From Chryseobacterium sp. Bi04 (lineage in GTDB: Bacteria > Bacteroidota > Bacteroidia > Flavobacteriales > Weeksellaceae), in NCBI RefSeq assembly GCF_918698085.1, contig NZ_CAKKLP010000019.1, positions 1 through 64,000 of the forward strand: a stretch of DNA of 64,000 nucleotides, in the 5' to 3' direction. Below the pieces are notes generated by a model that was not told the DNA's origin, ran no database searches, and saw only the letters and a list, made by a program, of their open reading frames with translations. Numbering within the stretch: the first letter of the stretch is position 1; each line of letters starts with the position of its first letter. Position numbers and translations under genes: made by a program. Below are positions 53,409 to 61,712 of this stretch, piece after piece.

Positions 53409-54002
53409 TTATTTTACATCATCCCAAATGCTGTAATCAACAATTTTTGTTGGGATCTGCTGTACGTATTCTGTAAAGGGCTCGCAAGGTAAAATCGCTT
53501 CTTTCCCTTCTCTGGCCAATTCCTGGTATAATTTTGTACCTTCTGTTTTCCAGTGGATCATTTCATCAGAAACATCACGGATGATTTTTGCGGGGCTTCC
53601 TACAATTAATTTTCTCGGTTCGCATCTGAAATTAGCAGGAACAAAAGCTAAAGCACCGACAATACTTTCGTCACCGATATAAGCTTTATCCATTATTACA
53701 GAATTCATTCCTATTAAACAATTCTTCCCGATATGTCCGGAATGAATAATTGCCCCATGACCGATATGTGCAGATTCTTCTAAGATGGTTTCTATATTTG
53801 GGAAAACATGAAGCGTACAGTTTTCCTGTACATTAGCCCCATCCTTAATGATAATTTTCCCCCAGTCGCCGCGAATTACCGCATTGGGCCCAATATAGAC
53901 TTCTTCACCTATTTCTACATTCCCGATAATGACTGCTTGCGGATGAATGTAAGCAGAGGGTTTTATAATGGGACGGATACCATGGTATGAGTAGATATTC
54001 AT
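53409..54002 (-). CDS. paaY: PaaY, hexapeptide-repeat thioesterase
   Basis: A 197-residue left-handed beta-helix protein of the gamma-carbonic-anhydrase group, matching PaaY. Hexapeptide repeats run from about 12 to 125 (SAYIHPQAVIIGNVEIGEEV). The metal-site His residues are in ESAHIGHGAIIHSGHIG (about 80-95). The C-terminal helix is characteristic. PaaY hydrolyses the dead-end ring-cleavage CoA product in phenylacetate catabolism. It is preceded by a repeat-filled spacer and follows the thiolase gene. Confidence 0.87.
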   Translation of the reverse strand: MNIYSYHGIRPIIKPSAYIHPQAVIIGNVEIGEEVYIGPNAVIRGDWGKIIIKDGANVQENCTLHVFPNIETILEESAHIGHGAIIHSGHIGKNCLIGMNSVIMDKAYIGDESIVGALAFVPANFRCEPRKLIVGSPAKIIRDVSDEMIHWKTEGTKLYQELAREGKEAILPCEPFTEYVQQIPTKIVDYSIWDDVK

Positions 54003-54196
54003 ATTTATTAATTTGAAAATTTGAAAATGAGATAATTTGAAAATGAGATAATTTGAAAATCAATTAAATAATGTTTCTGTTTTTCGATGTTTGTCTTTTG
54101 ACTATACTGTCCAAAGTCCTACAAAGCAGCTGCTCTTTACGGAGTATCTTCCAATAAACATTTTCACATTCTCAGATTATCCCATTTTCAAATTGA
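54003..54196. repeat. inverted word array, paaY-paaJ spacer
   Basis: The left end carries tandem copies of AATTTGAAAATGAGAT and the right end (54166-54196) carries the complementary TCAGATTATCCCATTTTCAAATT. The spacer could fold into a long imperfect stem. Similar ends are seen in the next spacers of this cluster. Confidence 0.6.
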
Positions 54197-55402
54197 TTAT
54201 ACTTTTTCAATGATCATTGCATAGCCTTGTCCAACACCAATACAAAGGGTGCACAATGCATATTTTTTATCCTGCTTCTGTAATTCTATAGCCGCAGAAC
54301 CCACAATTCTTGCTCCAGAAACTCCCAGTGGGTGGCCAATGGCAATAGCACCTCCGTTCGGGTTTATTCTTGCATCGTCATCTTTTAAACCTAAGCTTCT
54401 TGTTACCGCCAGGGCCTGTGCAGCAAATGCTTCATTGAGTTCAATAATATCCATATCTTCCAGTGAAAGATTCAGTCTTTTCAATAGTTTCTGAGTAGCT
54501 TCTACCGGTCCTATTCCCATAATTCTTGGTTCAACGCCTGCTACGGAAGATCCTAATATTTTTGCTTTTGGTTTTAATCCATATTTTTTAACGGCTTCTT
54601 CACTTGCTAAAATAAGTGCAGCAGCTCCATCATTCATTCCCGATGCATTTCCGGCTGTTACCGTTCCTTCTTTCCTGAAAGCCGGACGAAGTTTCCCCAG
54701 ACCTTCCATGGATGATGCAGGTTTAATGAATTCATCTTTTTCAAAAATGACAGGATCACCTTTTCTCTGAGGGATTTCTACTTTTACAATTTCTTCTGCC
54801 AGTCTTCCATTTTCCTGTGCTTTGGTAGCTTTCTGCTGAGACCAAAGAGCAAATTTATCCTGATCTTCTCTGCTGATCTGATGCATATCTGCTAAATTTT
54901 CTGCAGTTTCTCCCATCCCATCAACGCCATACATTTCTTTCATTTTCGGGTTCACAAAACGCCATCCGAAAGTAGTATCAAATAGCTGACTGTCTCTGCC
55001 AAACGCCGCACTTGGTTTTGACATTACATACGGAGAACGCGTCATATGCTCTACTCCACCTGCAATATAAATTTCACCTTCTCCTGCAGCAATGGAACGA
55101 AAAGCATTCGCTACAGCCGACATCCCGGAAGCACAAAGTCTGTTTACCGTTTCACCTCCAATTTTATAAGGAAGACCAGCCAATAAAAGCCCCATTCTTG
55201 CCACATTTCTGTTATCTTCCCCTGCCTGATTGGCACATCCGAAAATCACATCTTCAATTTCATGTACGGGAACGTCAGGATTCCTTGCCACCACTTCTTT
55301 GATAACAATAGCAGCCAAATCATCTGCTCTTACTTCTGATAATCCTCCCTGCAGTTTTGAAATAGGAGTTCTGACATAGTCTATGATGTATACGTTGTTC
55401 AT
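54197..55402 (-). CDS. paaJ: 3-oxoadipyl-CoA thiolase (PaaJ/PcaF)
   Basis: A 401-residue thiolase from the ATG at 55402; eight more codons are open upstream, but MNNVYIIDYVRTP is the normal family start. The nucleophile Cys is in NRLCASGMSAV (about 90), with NEAFAAQALA (about 325), GGAIAIGHPLGVSG (about 360) and the second Cys in TLCIGVGQG (about 388). It cleaves 3-oxoadipyl-CoA to succinyl-CoA and acetyl-CoA, the last step of phenylacetate breakdown. Context supports this over a general acetyl-CoA acyltransferase. Confidence 0.9.
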   Translation of the reverse strand: MNNVYIIDYVRTPISKLQGGLSEVRADDLAAIVIKEVVARNPDVPVHEIEDVIFGCANQAGEDNRNVARMGLLLAGLPYKIGGETVNRLCASGMSAVANAFRSIAAGEGEIYIAGGVEHMTRSPYVMSKPSAAFGRDSQLFDTTFGWRFVNPKMKEMYGVDGMGETAENLADMHQISREDQDKFALWSQQKATKAQENGRLAEEIVKVEIPQRKGDPVIFEKDEFIKPASSMEGLGKLRPAFRKEGTVTAGNASGMNDGAAALILASEEAVKKYGLKPKAKILGSSVAGVEPRIMGIGPVEATQKLLKRLNLSLEDMDIIELNEAFAAQALAVTRSLGLKDDDARINPNGGAIAIGHPLGVSGARIVGSAAIELQKQDKKYALCTLCIGVGQGYAMIIEKV

Positions 55403-55511
55403 ATTTTTAATTTGAAAATGAGTCAATTTGAGAATTTGAAAATTTAAGGGAAGTAAAATTAAAGGTGTTCGATAATTTTCAAATTACCTCATCTTCAAAT
55501 TTTCAAATTCT
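55403..55511. repeat. inverted word array, paaJ-paaI spacer
   Basis: AATTTGAAAATGAGTCAATTTGAG on one side (from about 55409) faces CCTCATCTTCAAATTTTCAAATT on the other (ending about 55509). Same organisation as the paaY-paaJ spacer. Confidence 0.55.
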
Positions 55512-55925
55512 TTATAATTCTGTTACTTTTTTTCCGATTTTGTAAACTGTTCCTACAAATTTTGCTATCAGCTCCTGATTTTGATTGGTAATCTGAATAT
55601 CATAAACAGCTGTTTTTCTGGTATCATTCACCAAGATACTTTCTGCTCTGAAAACATCGCCTTCTTTTCCGGCTTTGGTAAAGTTGATAATACAATTCAA
55701 AGCTACAGCAGCATCCCCTGTATTATTGGATGAAAATGCCAGTGCTGAATCTGCAAAAGCAAATGTAACCCCACCATGAACTGTTTTAAGCCCATTGATC
55801 ATATCTTTCTTAATGGGCATTTCTATTAAACAATAATTTTCTTTTACTTCAATCATTTTGATATTCATCCACTGGGAAAAATAATCCTGATTGAACATAT
55901 AATCTGCTACCTGTCTTGGATTCAT
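55512..55925 (-). CDS. paaI: PaaI hotdog thioesterase
   Basis: A 137-residue hotdog-fold thioesterase matching hydroxyphenylacetyl-CoA thioesterase PaaI. The signature is GLKTVHGGVTFAFADSA (about 45-61), with Asp59-region catalysis and FTKAGKEGDVFRAES further on. It frees CoA from stalled phenylacetate intermediates. It starts one base after the small unknown gene upstream, so translation is coupled. Confidence 0.92.
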   Translation of the reverse strand: MNPRQVADYMFNQDYFSQWMNIKMIEVKENYCLIEMPIKKDMINGLKTVHGGVTFAFADSALAFSSNNTGDAAVALNCIINFTKAGKEGDVFRAESILVNDTRKTAVYDIQITNQNQELIAKFVGTVYKIGKKVTEL

Positions 55926-55926
55926 T

Positions 55927-56238
55927 TTACTGTACGTTTGTTATTTCTTCATATAATTCATCCGATAATCTATCGTAAACACTCATCGTTTTACCCAGAA
56001 TGATTTGCTCATAGGAGAGATTTGATGAACCTGATGAATTTTCAGTTGGATAAGAAGCACTTAAATCAATTCCGTTTTCATTGGCCAATCTTTTGATCAG
56101 CTCTTTATATTTCTCATTAAACTTTCCCAATAATTCAAGCCTTTCCTGATCTTCAATAGAAGCAGCCTCCTGAATCAAATAATCTTTCTCTATTGAAAGC
56201 CTCACTCCCAATTCGGCTCTGAATTCATCTATATTCAT
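55927..56238 (-). CDS. small helical protein in paa cluster
   Basis: About 103 residues from the ATG at 56238. The frame is open to 56400, but that part overlaps paaH and reads as low-quality sequence. It is mostly helical and charged (FRAELGVRLSIEKDYLIQEA, then FNEKYKELIKRLANE), with a Ser-rich linker. No family is recognised. It lies between paaH (73-base gap) and paaI (1-base gap), so it is in the operon, but no Paa role is known. Confidence 0.6.
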   Translation of the reverse strand: MNIDEFRAELGVRLSIEKDYLIQEAASIEDQERLELLGKFNEKYKELIKRLANENGIDLSASYPTENSSGSSNLSYEQIILGKTMSVYDRLSDELYEEITNVQ

Positions 56239-56311
56239 TAATTCTTCACTATCATAATTGAGCAATGCACCAGTTGCTGTTATTATACAACGGATACATG
56301 GCCGTATTTCT

Positions 56312-57442
56312 TTATATTTTACGAAGCAAAGGGCTCTGTCTGTACCTTTCTTCCCGATATTCTTCGTAAAGGTTCTGTAGGGTTTCCGAAACTTTTGCAT
56401 ATCCGATTTCTTTACCCCAGCTTAACAGTCCTTTTGGATAATTAACTCCTTTCTGCATCGCTAGTTCAAGATCATCATCATTGGCAACACCTAATCTTTT
56501 AGCTTCAACAGCTTCATTGATCAACATTGAAATAATTCTTAAGAAAATCTGCTCATACAATGCCTCATCTTTTTGAGCAACCGGTTTTTGTGCACCCTCA
56601 CTATAATCATAGAATCCTTTTCCTGTTTTCCGGCCATGGAGCTTAGCTTCAGACATTCTTTGCTGAAGTAAAGAAGGCTTATACTTTGGATCATAGAAAT
56701 AATCTTTGTAAACCGTTGTCGTTACTGAAAAATTGACATCAATACCAATAAGATCCATGAGTTCAAAAGGCCCCATTTTGAAGTTACCCAATGTTTTCAT
56801 TGCCTCATCTACCTGTTCCGGTGTGGCTATATTTTCTTCAACAATTCTTAACCCTTCCCCATAATAGGGACGGGCAATTCTGTTCACAATGAACCCCGGA
56901 ATATCTTTGGCGATAACAGGTATTTTGCCCCATACTTTCATGAGGTTATATATTTTTTCAGCTAACGTTTGTTCTGTTAATAAAGAAGGAATAACTTCCA
57001 CTAAAGGCATCAATGGAGCAGGATTGAAAAAGTGAATTCCGATGAAACGCTCCGGTTTCTTGAGCTCTGCCCCGAGGGAAGTGATGGAAATGGATGAGGT
57101 ATTGGAACCGATGATACAGTCTTCTGAAACATAATTTTCAAGCTCTGTAAAAACCTTGGTCTTAATATCTTTGTTTTCAATAATCGCTTCAATAACCAGA
57201 TTTGAATCTTTTAAATCCTGAAGGACTTCTCCTTTTACGATGTTGTTTCTGATTTCAGAGGCTTTTTCCTGAGAAATTTTGCCTTTTTCAACCAGTTTCT
57301 GAAGTGTTTTTCCTAAGCCTGAAAGTGCTTTGTCTATTTGTGGAGCATTAGCGTCGAATAAAACAACTTTGCATCCTGCTGTGGCAGCTACCTGAGCTAT
57401 TCCTACGCCCATAGTTCCTGCCCCAATAATTCCAATATTCAT
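56312..57442 (-). CDS. paaH: 3-hydroxyadipyl-CoA dehydrogenase
   Basis: A 376-residue 3-hydroxyacyl-CoA dehydrogenase matching PaaH (PaaC in older naming). The NAD site is GIIGAGTMGVGIAQVAA (residues 4-20). The family motif IGIHFFNPAPLMPLVEVIP (about 135-153) carries the catalytic His, and the C-terminal dimerisation domain starts near GFIVNRIARPYYGE. It oxidises 3-hydroxyadipyl-CoA to the oxo form. The ATG at 57442 is preceded by a repeat-type spacer. Confidence 0.9.
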   Translation of the reverse strand: MNIGIIGAGTMGVGIAQVAATAGCKVVLFDANAPQIDKALSGLGKTLQKLVEKGKISQEKASEIRNNIVKGEVLQDLKDSNLVIEAIIENKDIKTKVFTELENYVSEDCIIGSNTSSISITSLGAELKKPERFIGIHFFNPAPLMPLVEVIPSLLTEQTLAEKIYNLMKVWGKIPVIAKDIPGFIVNRIARPYYGEGLRIVEENIATPEQVDEAMKTLGNFKMGPFELMDLIGIDVNFSVTTTVYKDYFYDPKYKPSLLQQRMSEAKLHGRKTGKGFYDYSEGAQKPVAQKDEALYEQIFLRIISMLINEAVEAKRLGVANDDDLELAMQKGVNYPKGLLSWGKEIGYAKVSETLQNLYEEYREERYRQSPLLRKI

Positions 57443-57482
57443 AGTTTTAATTTGAAAATTTGAAAATGAGTTAATTTGAAAA

Positions 57483-57843
57483 TTATTTAAATTTTGATGT
57501 AGAAATAATTTTAGACAGAATTAATATAATTTCTCTTAAATCTTTAAATAACTTCTCATCAGGTGAACACAAATATTCTGATTGCAAACACAATGATAAC
57601 CAATATTCTGTTTCATCAGCTTTCTTTAGCTGCAATTTTTACTTTATGAATAAAATCGGCCCTGCTTTCTGCATTTTGAGCTTCTCTTACATTAGCTCCG
57701 ATTGAAGTTCCTGATTTAAAAATCTGATTCGCAAGTGGAAATTTATTAACCTTATACAGTTTTTCTGAAAATTCAATAATGTTCAATGTAAAATCAAAAG
57801 TTTTATTTACTATAATATTTTCTTTGTCATTTCTCATTTTCAA
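57483..57843 (-). pseudogene. frameshifted four-helix-bundle (S23/IVP-like) gene
   Basis: The intact part gives 75 residues typical of the 23S rRNA intervening-sequence protein family (FPLANQIFKSGTSIGANV, NAESRADFIHKVKIA), stopping at TGA near 57616. Reading one base over from the T run at 57621-57623 restores ADETEYWLSLC, SEYLC and LREIILILSKII down to a TAA at 57483. So one extra T (A on the coding strand) breaks a gene of about 119 codons. Sequencing error is the alternative. It interrupts the paa gene order between paaG and paaH. Confidence 0.75.
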
Positions 57844-57873
57844 ATTCTCAAATTAACCCATTTTCAAATTGAT

Positions 57874-58674
57874 TTATTTTCCTTTATAATTAGGTTTTCT
57901 TTTCTGTAAAAAGGCATTTACCCCTTCGATGAAGTCTTCTGTTTCTGCAGCTTCCTGCTGTAAATCTCCCTCTAACTCCAATTGTTCTTTTAAGGTATTA
58001 TGGTAAGACTGAGCAAAAGCTTTTTTGGTAAGCTTAAGCGCTGCCGTTGGCATATTTGACATTTTCTCAAGAATTTCCATAGATTTTGGAGCAAATTCTT
58101 CTTCATTGAAAACCTCAGCAACAAGACCGTATGATTTAGATTCTTCAGCAGATAGTTTTTTACCTGTAAAAGCTAAATAATTAGCCAATTGTCTACCTAA
58201 AAGCTTCGGTAAGAAATAAGTTCCTCCCGTATCAGGAATCAATCCGATATTGGAAAATGCCTGAGCAAAATATGATTTATCAACTGCTAACACAAAGTCA
58301 CAAATTAGGGCCAGCATTGCTCCGGCTCCTACTGCAGGTCCATTTACCAATGCCACCACAGGTTTTTTGCAATGTGTAATTTCTGTAACTAAAGGATTAT
58401 AGTAATCTACTACAATTTTTCTGATGATGTCGTTATCATGGTGTTCATTACCCTGTACAAAGGCATCATCTAAATTTTGACCTGAGCAGAACGCTCTTCC
58501 TCTACCTGAGATCGCTACACATCTTACCGTGTCATCTTCATTACATTCTTTAATGAAATCTTTCAAATCCGACAGAGAAGGTTTTGTAAGGGCATTCATC
58601 GTTTCAGGTTGATTAAGATATGCGATTTTAAGCTTCCCGTCAAAATGCGTTTCAATATCAAGTTGTGTATACAT
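57874..58674 (-). CDS. paaG: PaaG, enoyl-CoA isomerase/hydratase
   Basis: A 266-residue crotonase-fold protein best fitting PaaG, which isomerises the ring epoxide to oxepin-CoA and also acts in later double-bond shifts. The oxyanion-hole blocks are GRAFCSGQNLDD (about 60-71) and NGPAVGAGAMLALICDF (about 113-129), and the catalytic Asp lies in GLIPDTGGTYFLP (about 145). The C-terminal ALKLTKKAF is typical. PaaF and PaaG are hard to separate by eye; the single crotonase gene in this cluster is assigned PaaG. Confidence 0.85.
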   Translation of the reverse strand: MYTQLDIETHFDGKLKIAYLNQPETMNALTKPSLSDLKDFIKECNEDDTVRCVAISGRGRAFCSGQNLDDAFVQGNEHHDNDIIRKIVVDYYNPLVTEITHCKKPVVALVNGPAVGAGAMLALICDFVLAVDKSYFAQAFSNIGLIPDTGGTYFLPKLLGRQLANYLAFTGKKLSAEESKSYGLVAEVFNEEEFAPKSMEILEKMSNMPTAALKLTKKAFAQSYHNTLKEQLELEGDLQQEAAETEDFIEGVNAFLQKRKPNYKGK

Positions 58675-58869
58675 AGTTTTTTTTTATTTATTATTTAACA
58701 ATGCTCTAATTTAACAATATAAATTAACCTAACAATCTACTATAACGTAACAATCTAACAGTTTAACAATGCAACAAATAAAATAGTTCTGATAAAACTG
58801 ATCACACCTTATAAACTATGATGCACAAAGCATTTTATGGGTATATTGATTGCTAAATTGATTCATTAA
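58675..58869. repeat. word array, paaG-paaD spacer
   Basis: The spacer is made of repeated words of the kind taacaatctaacagttt and taacaatgcaac, with no gene. Related words recur at 60580-60685 and 61637-61712. Confidence 0.5.
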
Positions 58870-59334
58870 TTAATGGCATTTAAAATAATCAAAAGGTTCA
58901 AGACAGTCTAAACACTGGTAAGAAGCCTTACACAGGGTAGACCCGAATCTGCTGATCTGTTTGGTATGTTCAGAACCACAACGCGGACATTTTTTCGGCT
59001 TCCCAATATGATGTTCATCTGCCCCTTTTTCAGGAGGTGTAATTCCGTAAACACGGAGTTTTTCTCTCGCTTCATCCGTTATCCAGTCTGTTGTCCATAT
59101 CGGAAACATTTTGGTAACCACCTTCGCATCCCAGCCGTTTTCCTTCATCATTTTAATGATATCCTCTTCAATGGTAAACATTGCAGGGCAGGCAGAATAA
59201 GTAGGCGTGATCGTCACTTCACAGGTATTTTCACCTGTAATGCTGGCCTCCCGCACAATTCCTAATTCCACAATATCAATGACCGGAATTTCCGGATCGG
59301 GGATTGTTTTTAATAAGCTTAATAAATCGTTCAT
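58870..59334 (-). CDS. paaD: phenylacetyl-CoA epoxidase subunit PaaD
   Basis: PaaD (154 residues) is an Fe-S-cluster-assembly-like accessory protein of the epoxidase. The N-terminal DUF59 domain has IPDPEIPVIDIVELGIV (about 11-27) and TPTYSACPA (about 48-56). The C-terminal half has a zinc-ribbon arrangement with Cys pairs in CPRCGSEHTK (about 116) and YQCLDCLEPF (about 140). Length and motifs match. Confidence 0.94.
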   Translation of the reverse strand: MNDLLSLLKTIPDPEIPVIDIVELGIVREASITGENTCEVTITPTYSACPAMFTIEEDIIKMMKENGWDAKVVTKMFPIWTTDWITDEAREKLRVYGITPPEKGADEHHIGKPKKCPRCGSEHTKQISRFGSTLCKASYQCLDCLEPFDYFKCH

Positions 59335-59434
59335 TATTAATTTTGAGCATTAGATCATTTGAAAATCTAAAAAATGAAAGGTACGAACAGCTCATTTCCA
59401 AATTAACTCATTTTCAAATTGCCTCATTGTTTTT

Positions 59435-60184
59435 TTACCACGTACATCCCGGATATGCACGCTGCATATACTGAAGTTCACAAAGAATATACCCGAAATA
59501 TTCTGTATGATATCCTGTTCTTGATTTTGGCTGCATGAAAGGATTCGCAGGATATTCTAAACCATATTCTGCAAAATCTTTTTGTGTAATGGAAAGAAAA
59601 TTCTCATAAAGCACATCAACATTGGGAACAATATTTAAAATAACTAAATCCTCCTCCCCTTCTACTTTTGCAAATAATCCTTTTGAATATTCCCAAATAT
59701 TTCCAATCGCTTTTTCCAAACGGGTTTTACTTTCTTCTGTTCCCTGAGCAAAAATTTTCATCCAGGAAGCAGCGTGGGTATAGTGGTATCTTACTTCTTT
59801 CAAAGATTTCTGAGCAATTGCAGAAAGCTCTTCATCCGCAGAATGAGACAGGGCCTCATACATTAGTTTTTGATATACTGCAAAAACGTAAACTTTAAGA
59901 ATGGTCTGGGCATAATCTTCATTAGGAAGCTCAGTCCAGTGGGCATTTAGATATTCATGCTCATATCTTAAAAATGCCAGATCATCTTCACTTTTACCGT
60001 TATCAATCACTTTTGATGCGTAAACATAAAAGTTATTGGCCTGACCCAGCTCATCCAATGCAATGTTTGTCAATGCAATATCTTCCTCCAAATAAGGACC
60101 TTCACCACACCACGCAGACAATCTCTGCCCCATGATGAAACTGTCGTCTGCCAGTTTTAATAAATAATTATATAATGGGTTCAT
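59435..60184 (-). CDS. paaC: phenylacetyl-CoA epoxidase subunit PaaC
   Basis: PaaC (249 residues) is the structural partner of the catalytic subunit PaaA in the diiron epoxidase. It shows the helical ferritin-like pattern without a full metal site: YLLKLADDSFIMGQRLSAWC at the start, then EEDIALTNIALDELGQA (about 33-49) and VRYHYTHAASWMKIFA (about 130-145). Its order before paaD and after paaB is the usual one. Confidence 0.94.
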   Translation of the reverse strand: MNPLYNYLLKLADDSFIMGQRLSAWCGEGPYLEEDIALTNIALDELGQANNFYVYASKVIDNGKSEDDLAFLRYEHEYLNAHWTELPNEDYAQTILKVYVFAVYQKLMYEALSHSADEELSAIAQKSLKEVRYHYTHAASWMKIFAQGTEESKTRLEKAIGNIWEYSKGLFAKVEGEEDLVILNIVPNVDVLYENFLSITQKDFAEYGLEYPANPFMQPKSRTGYHTEYFGYILCELQYMQRAYPGCTW

Positions 60185-60291
60185 TTTGTTTTAGATTTAA
60201 AGACTAATAGATGATAGACGGATAGATGATAGATAGGTAAACTTTAATGTCTTTTATCTCTTTGTCTATTATCTCCAAGTCTTATTCTTAA
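60185..60291. repeat. inverted word array, paaC-paaB spacer
   Basis: AAAGACTAATAGATGATAGAC-type words on one side face GTCTATTATCTCCAAGTCTT on the other, again an imperfect inverted array, here built on GATAGATGATAGA. Confidence 0.55.
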
Positions 60292-60579
60292 TTACATATT
60301 CTTTACATCATTAGGAATGTCATAAAAAGTCGGGTGACGGTATAATTTGTCGTCAGCCGGATCGAAGAAAGCTTCTTTATCTACTCCTTCAGAAGTGATG
60401 ATATATTTGCTTGGAACTACCCAAACAGAAGTTCCTTCTTTTCTTCTGGTATACACATCTCTTGCATTCTGCAAGGCCATTTCTGCTGTTGGTGCCTGTA
60501 CTATTCCAACATGTTTGTGAGATAATCCCGGTTTAGTCTGAATAAACACTTCCCACATATCTAAATTTGCCATAGTCAA
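60292..60579 (-). CDS. paaB: phenylacetyl-CoA epoxidase subunit PaaB
   Basis: PaaB (95 residues) is the small bridging subunit of the epoxidase. It matches the family from LDMWEVFIQTKPGLSHKHVG through ALQNARDVYTRR and VWVVPSKYI to the C-terminal PADDKLYRHPTFYDIP. The frame shows one Met before the more usual MANLDMW start, so the true start could be 60573. Confidence 0.94.
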   Translation of the reverse strand: MTMANLDMWEVFIQTKPGLSHKHVGIVQAPTAEMALQNARDVYTRRKEGTSVWVVPSKYIITSEGVDKEAFFDPADDKLYRHPTFYDIPNDVKNM

Positions 60580-60685
60580 ATTAATTTAACAATGTATCAA
60601 TGTACCAGTTTACCAATATGAATCTTCGTTTTACTCAGAATGACAATTGATTGTTACATTTTTACATTGGTATATTGTTACATTA
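60580..60685. repeat. inverted word array, paaB-paaA spacer
   Basis: TAACAATGTATCAATGTACCAG near the paaB start faces GTTACATTTTTACATTGG and TTGTTACATTATTA near the paaA stop. It is an imperfect inverted array of the AATGTAACA word. Confidence 0.55.
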
Positions 60686-61624
60686 TTATATTACTTCTTT
60701 TTGTTGTTTTTTTGCGAAAGCTGCAGCTGCTTCTTTTACCCAAAGGTTTTCCTGCTGAGCTTTTACTTTGGTATCCAGCCTCTTTCTGTTGCAAGGGCCA
60801 TTACCTTTTAAGATTTCCATAAATTCACCCCAGGGAAGTTCTCCGAAATCATAATGCTGTCTTTCCTCATTCCATTTCAGATCTTTATCAGGAATCGTTA
60901 ATCCTAAGAATTCAGCCTGAGAAACAGTAACGTCAATAAATCTCTGACGAAGACTGTCATTACTTTCACGTTTTACTCTGTAATTCATAGAAATTTTAGA
61001 GTTGGGTGAACTGTCATCATTAGGTCCGAACATCATTAAAGCCGGCCACCAGAAACGGTTTAACGAAGCCTGGGCCATTTCTTTCTGCTGTTTGGTACCA
61101 CGGCAAAGGGCCATTAAGATTTCATACCCCTGTCTTTGGTGAAAAGATTCTTCTTTACAGATCTTCACCATCGCTCTTGAATAGGGACCATAAGAATTTC
61201 CCATCAGCATTACCTGATTCATGATGGCTGCACCGTCTACCAGCCAGCCGATAGCTCCAATATCTGCCCAGCTCAATGTAGGATAATTAAAAATACTTGA
61301 GTATTTTGCTTTCCCTTCCAACATATCTTCATAAGTGGCGTCCCTATCAGCCCTGATCGTTCCGTTTCCTAATGTTTCAGTGGCAGAATACAGGTATAAA
61401 CCGTGTCCCGCTTCATCCTGAACTTTAGCCAAAAGGGCCATTTTTCGCCTCAATGAAGGTGCTCTGGAAATCCAGTTGGCTTCCGGTAACATTCCAACAA
61501 TCTCAGAATGGGCATGCTGTGAAATCTGACGAACCAATAACTTCCTGTAATCATCGGGCATTACATCTTTGGGTTCTACTTTATTTTCGTCGTGAACGTA
61601 TTGAACAAATTTTTCTAAGTCCAT
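60686..61624 (-). CDS. paaA: phenylacetyl-CoA epoxidase catalytic subunit PaaA
   Basis: PaaA is the diiron oxygenase subunit that forms ring-1,2-epoxyphenylacetyl-CoA. About 312 residues from the ATG at 61624 (MDLEKFVQYV); four more codons are open upstream. Metal-site helices are visible: QISQHAHSEIVGMLPE (about 29-44), LAKVQDEAGHGLYLYSA (about 65-81), and CKEESFHQRQGYEILM (about 155-170) with the second Glu/His set. Neighbours give the standard paaABCDE set. Confidence 0.95.
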   Translation of the reverse strand: MDLEKFVQYVHDENKVEPKDVMPDDYRKLLVRQISQHAHSEIVGMLPEANWISRAPSLRRKMALLAKVQDEAGHGLYLYSATETLGNGTIRADRDATYEDMLEGKAKYSSIFNYPTLSWADIGAIGWLVDGAAIMNQVMLMGNSYGPYSRAMVKICKEESFHQRQGYEILMALCRGTKQQKEMAQASLNRFWWPALMMFGPNDDSSPNSKISMNYRVKRESNDSLRQRFIDVTVSQAEFLGLTIPDKDLKWNEERQHYDFGELPWGEFMEILKGNGPCNRKRLDTKVKAQQENLWVKEAAAAFAKKQQKEVI

Positions 61625-61636
61625 AATTTTTTTCAA

Positions 61637-61712
61637 TTTAGCAATGTATCAGTCTAGCAATGTACCAATGATTGGTACACTGGTCAATTGTTATATTGTT
61701 ACATTAATTTTT
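61637..61712. repeat. inverted word array, paaA-paaE spacer
   Basis: AGCAATGTATCAGTCTAGC and TTGTTATATTGTTACATT flank an exact small hairpin, TGTACCAAT-G-ATTGGTACA. Confidence 0.55.

Noticed and set aside
56239..56400. Longer N-terminus for the small paa-cluster protein
   Set aside because: The extension overlaps paaH and reads as basic low-complexity sequence. The ATG at 56238 gives a better start with no overlap.
54003..61712. CRISPR-like arrays in the paa spacers
   Set aside because: The repeated words are short, imperfect and inverted, with no regular spacers and no cas genes.
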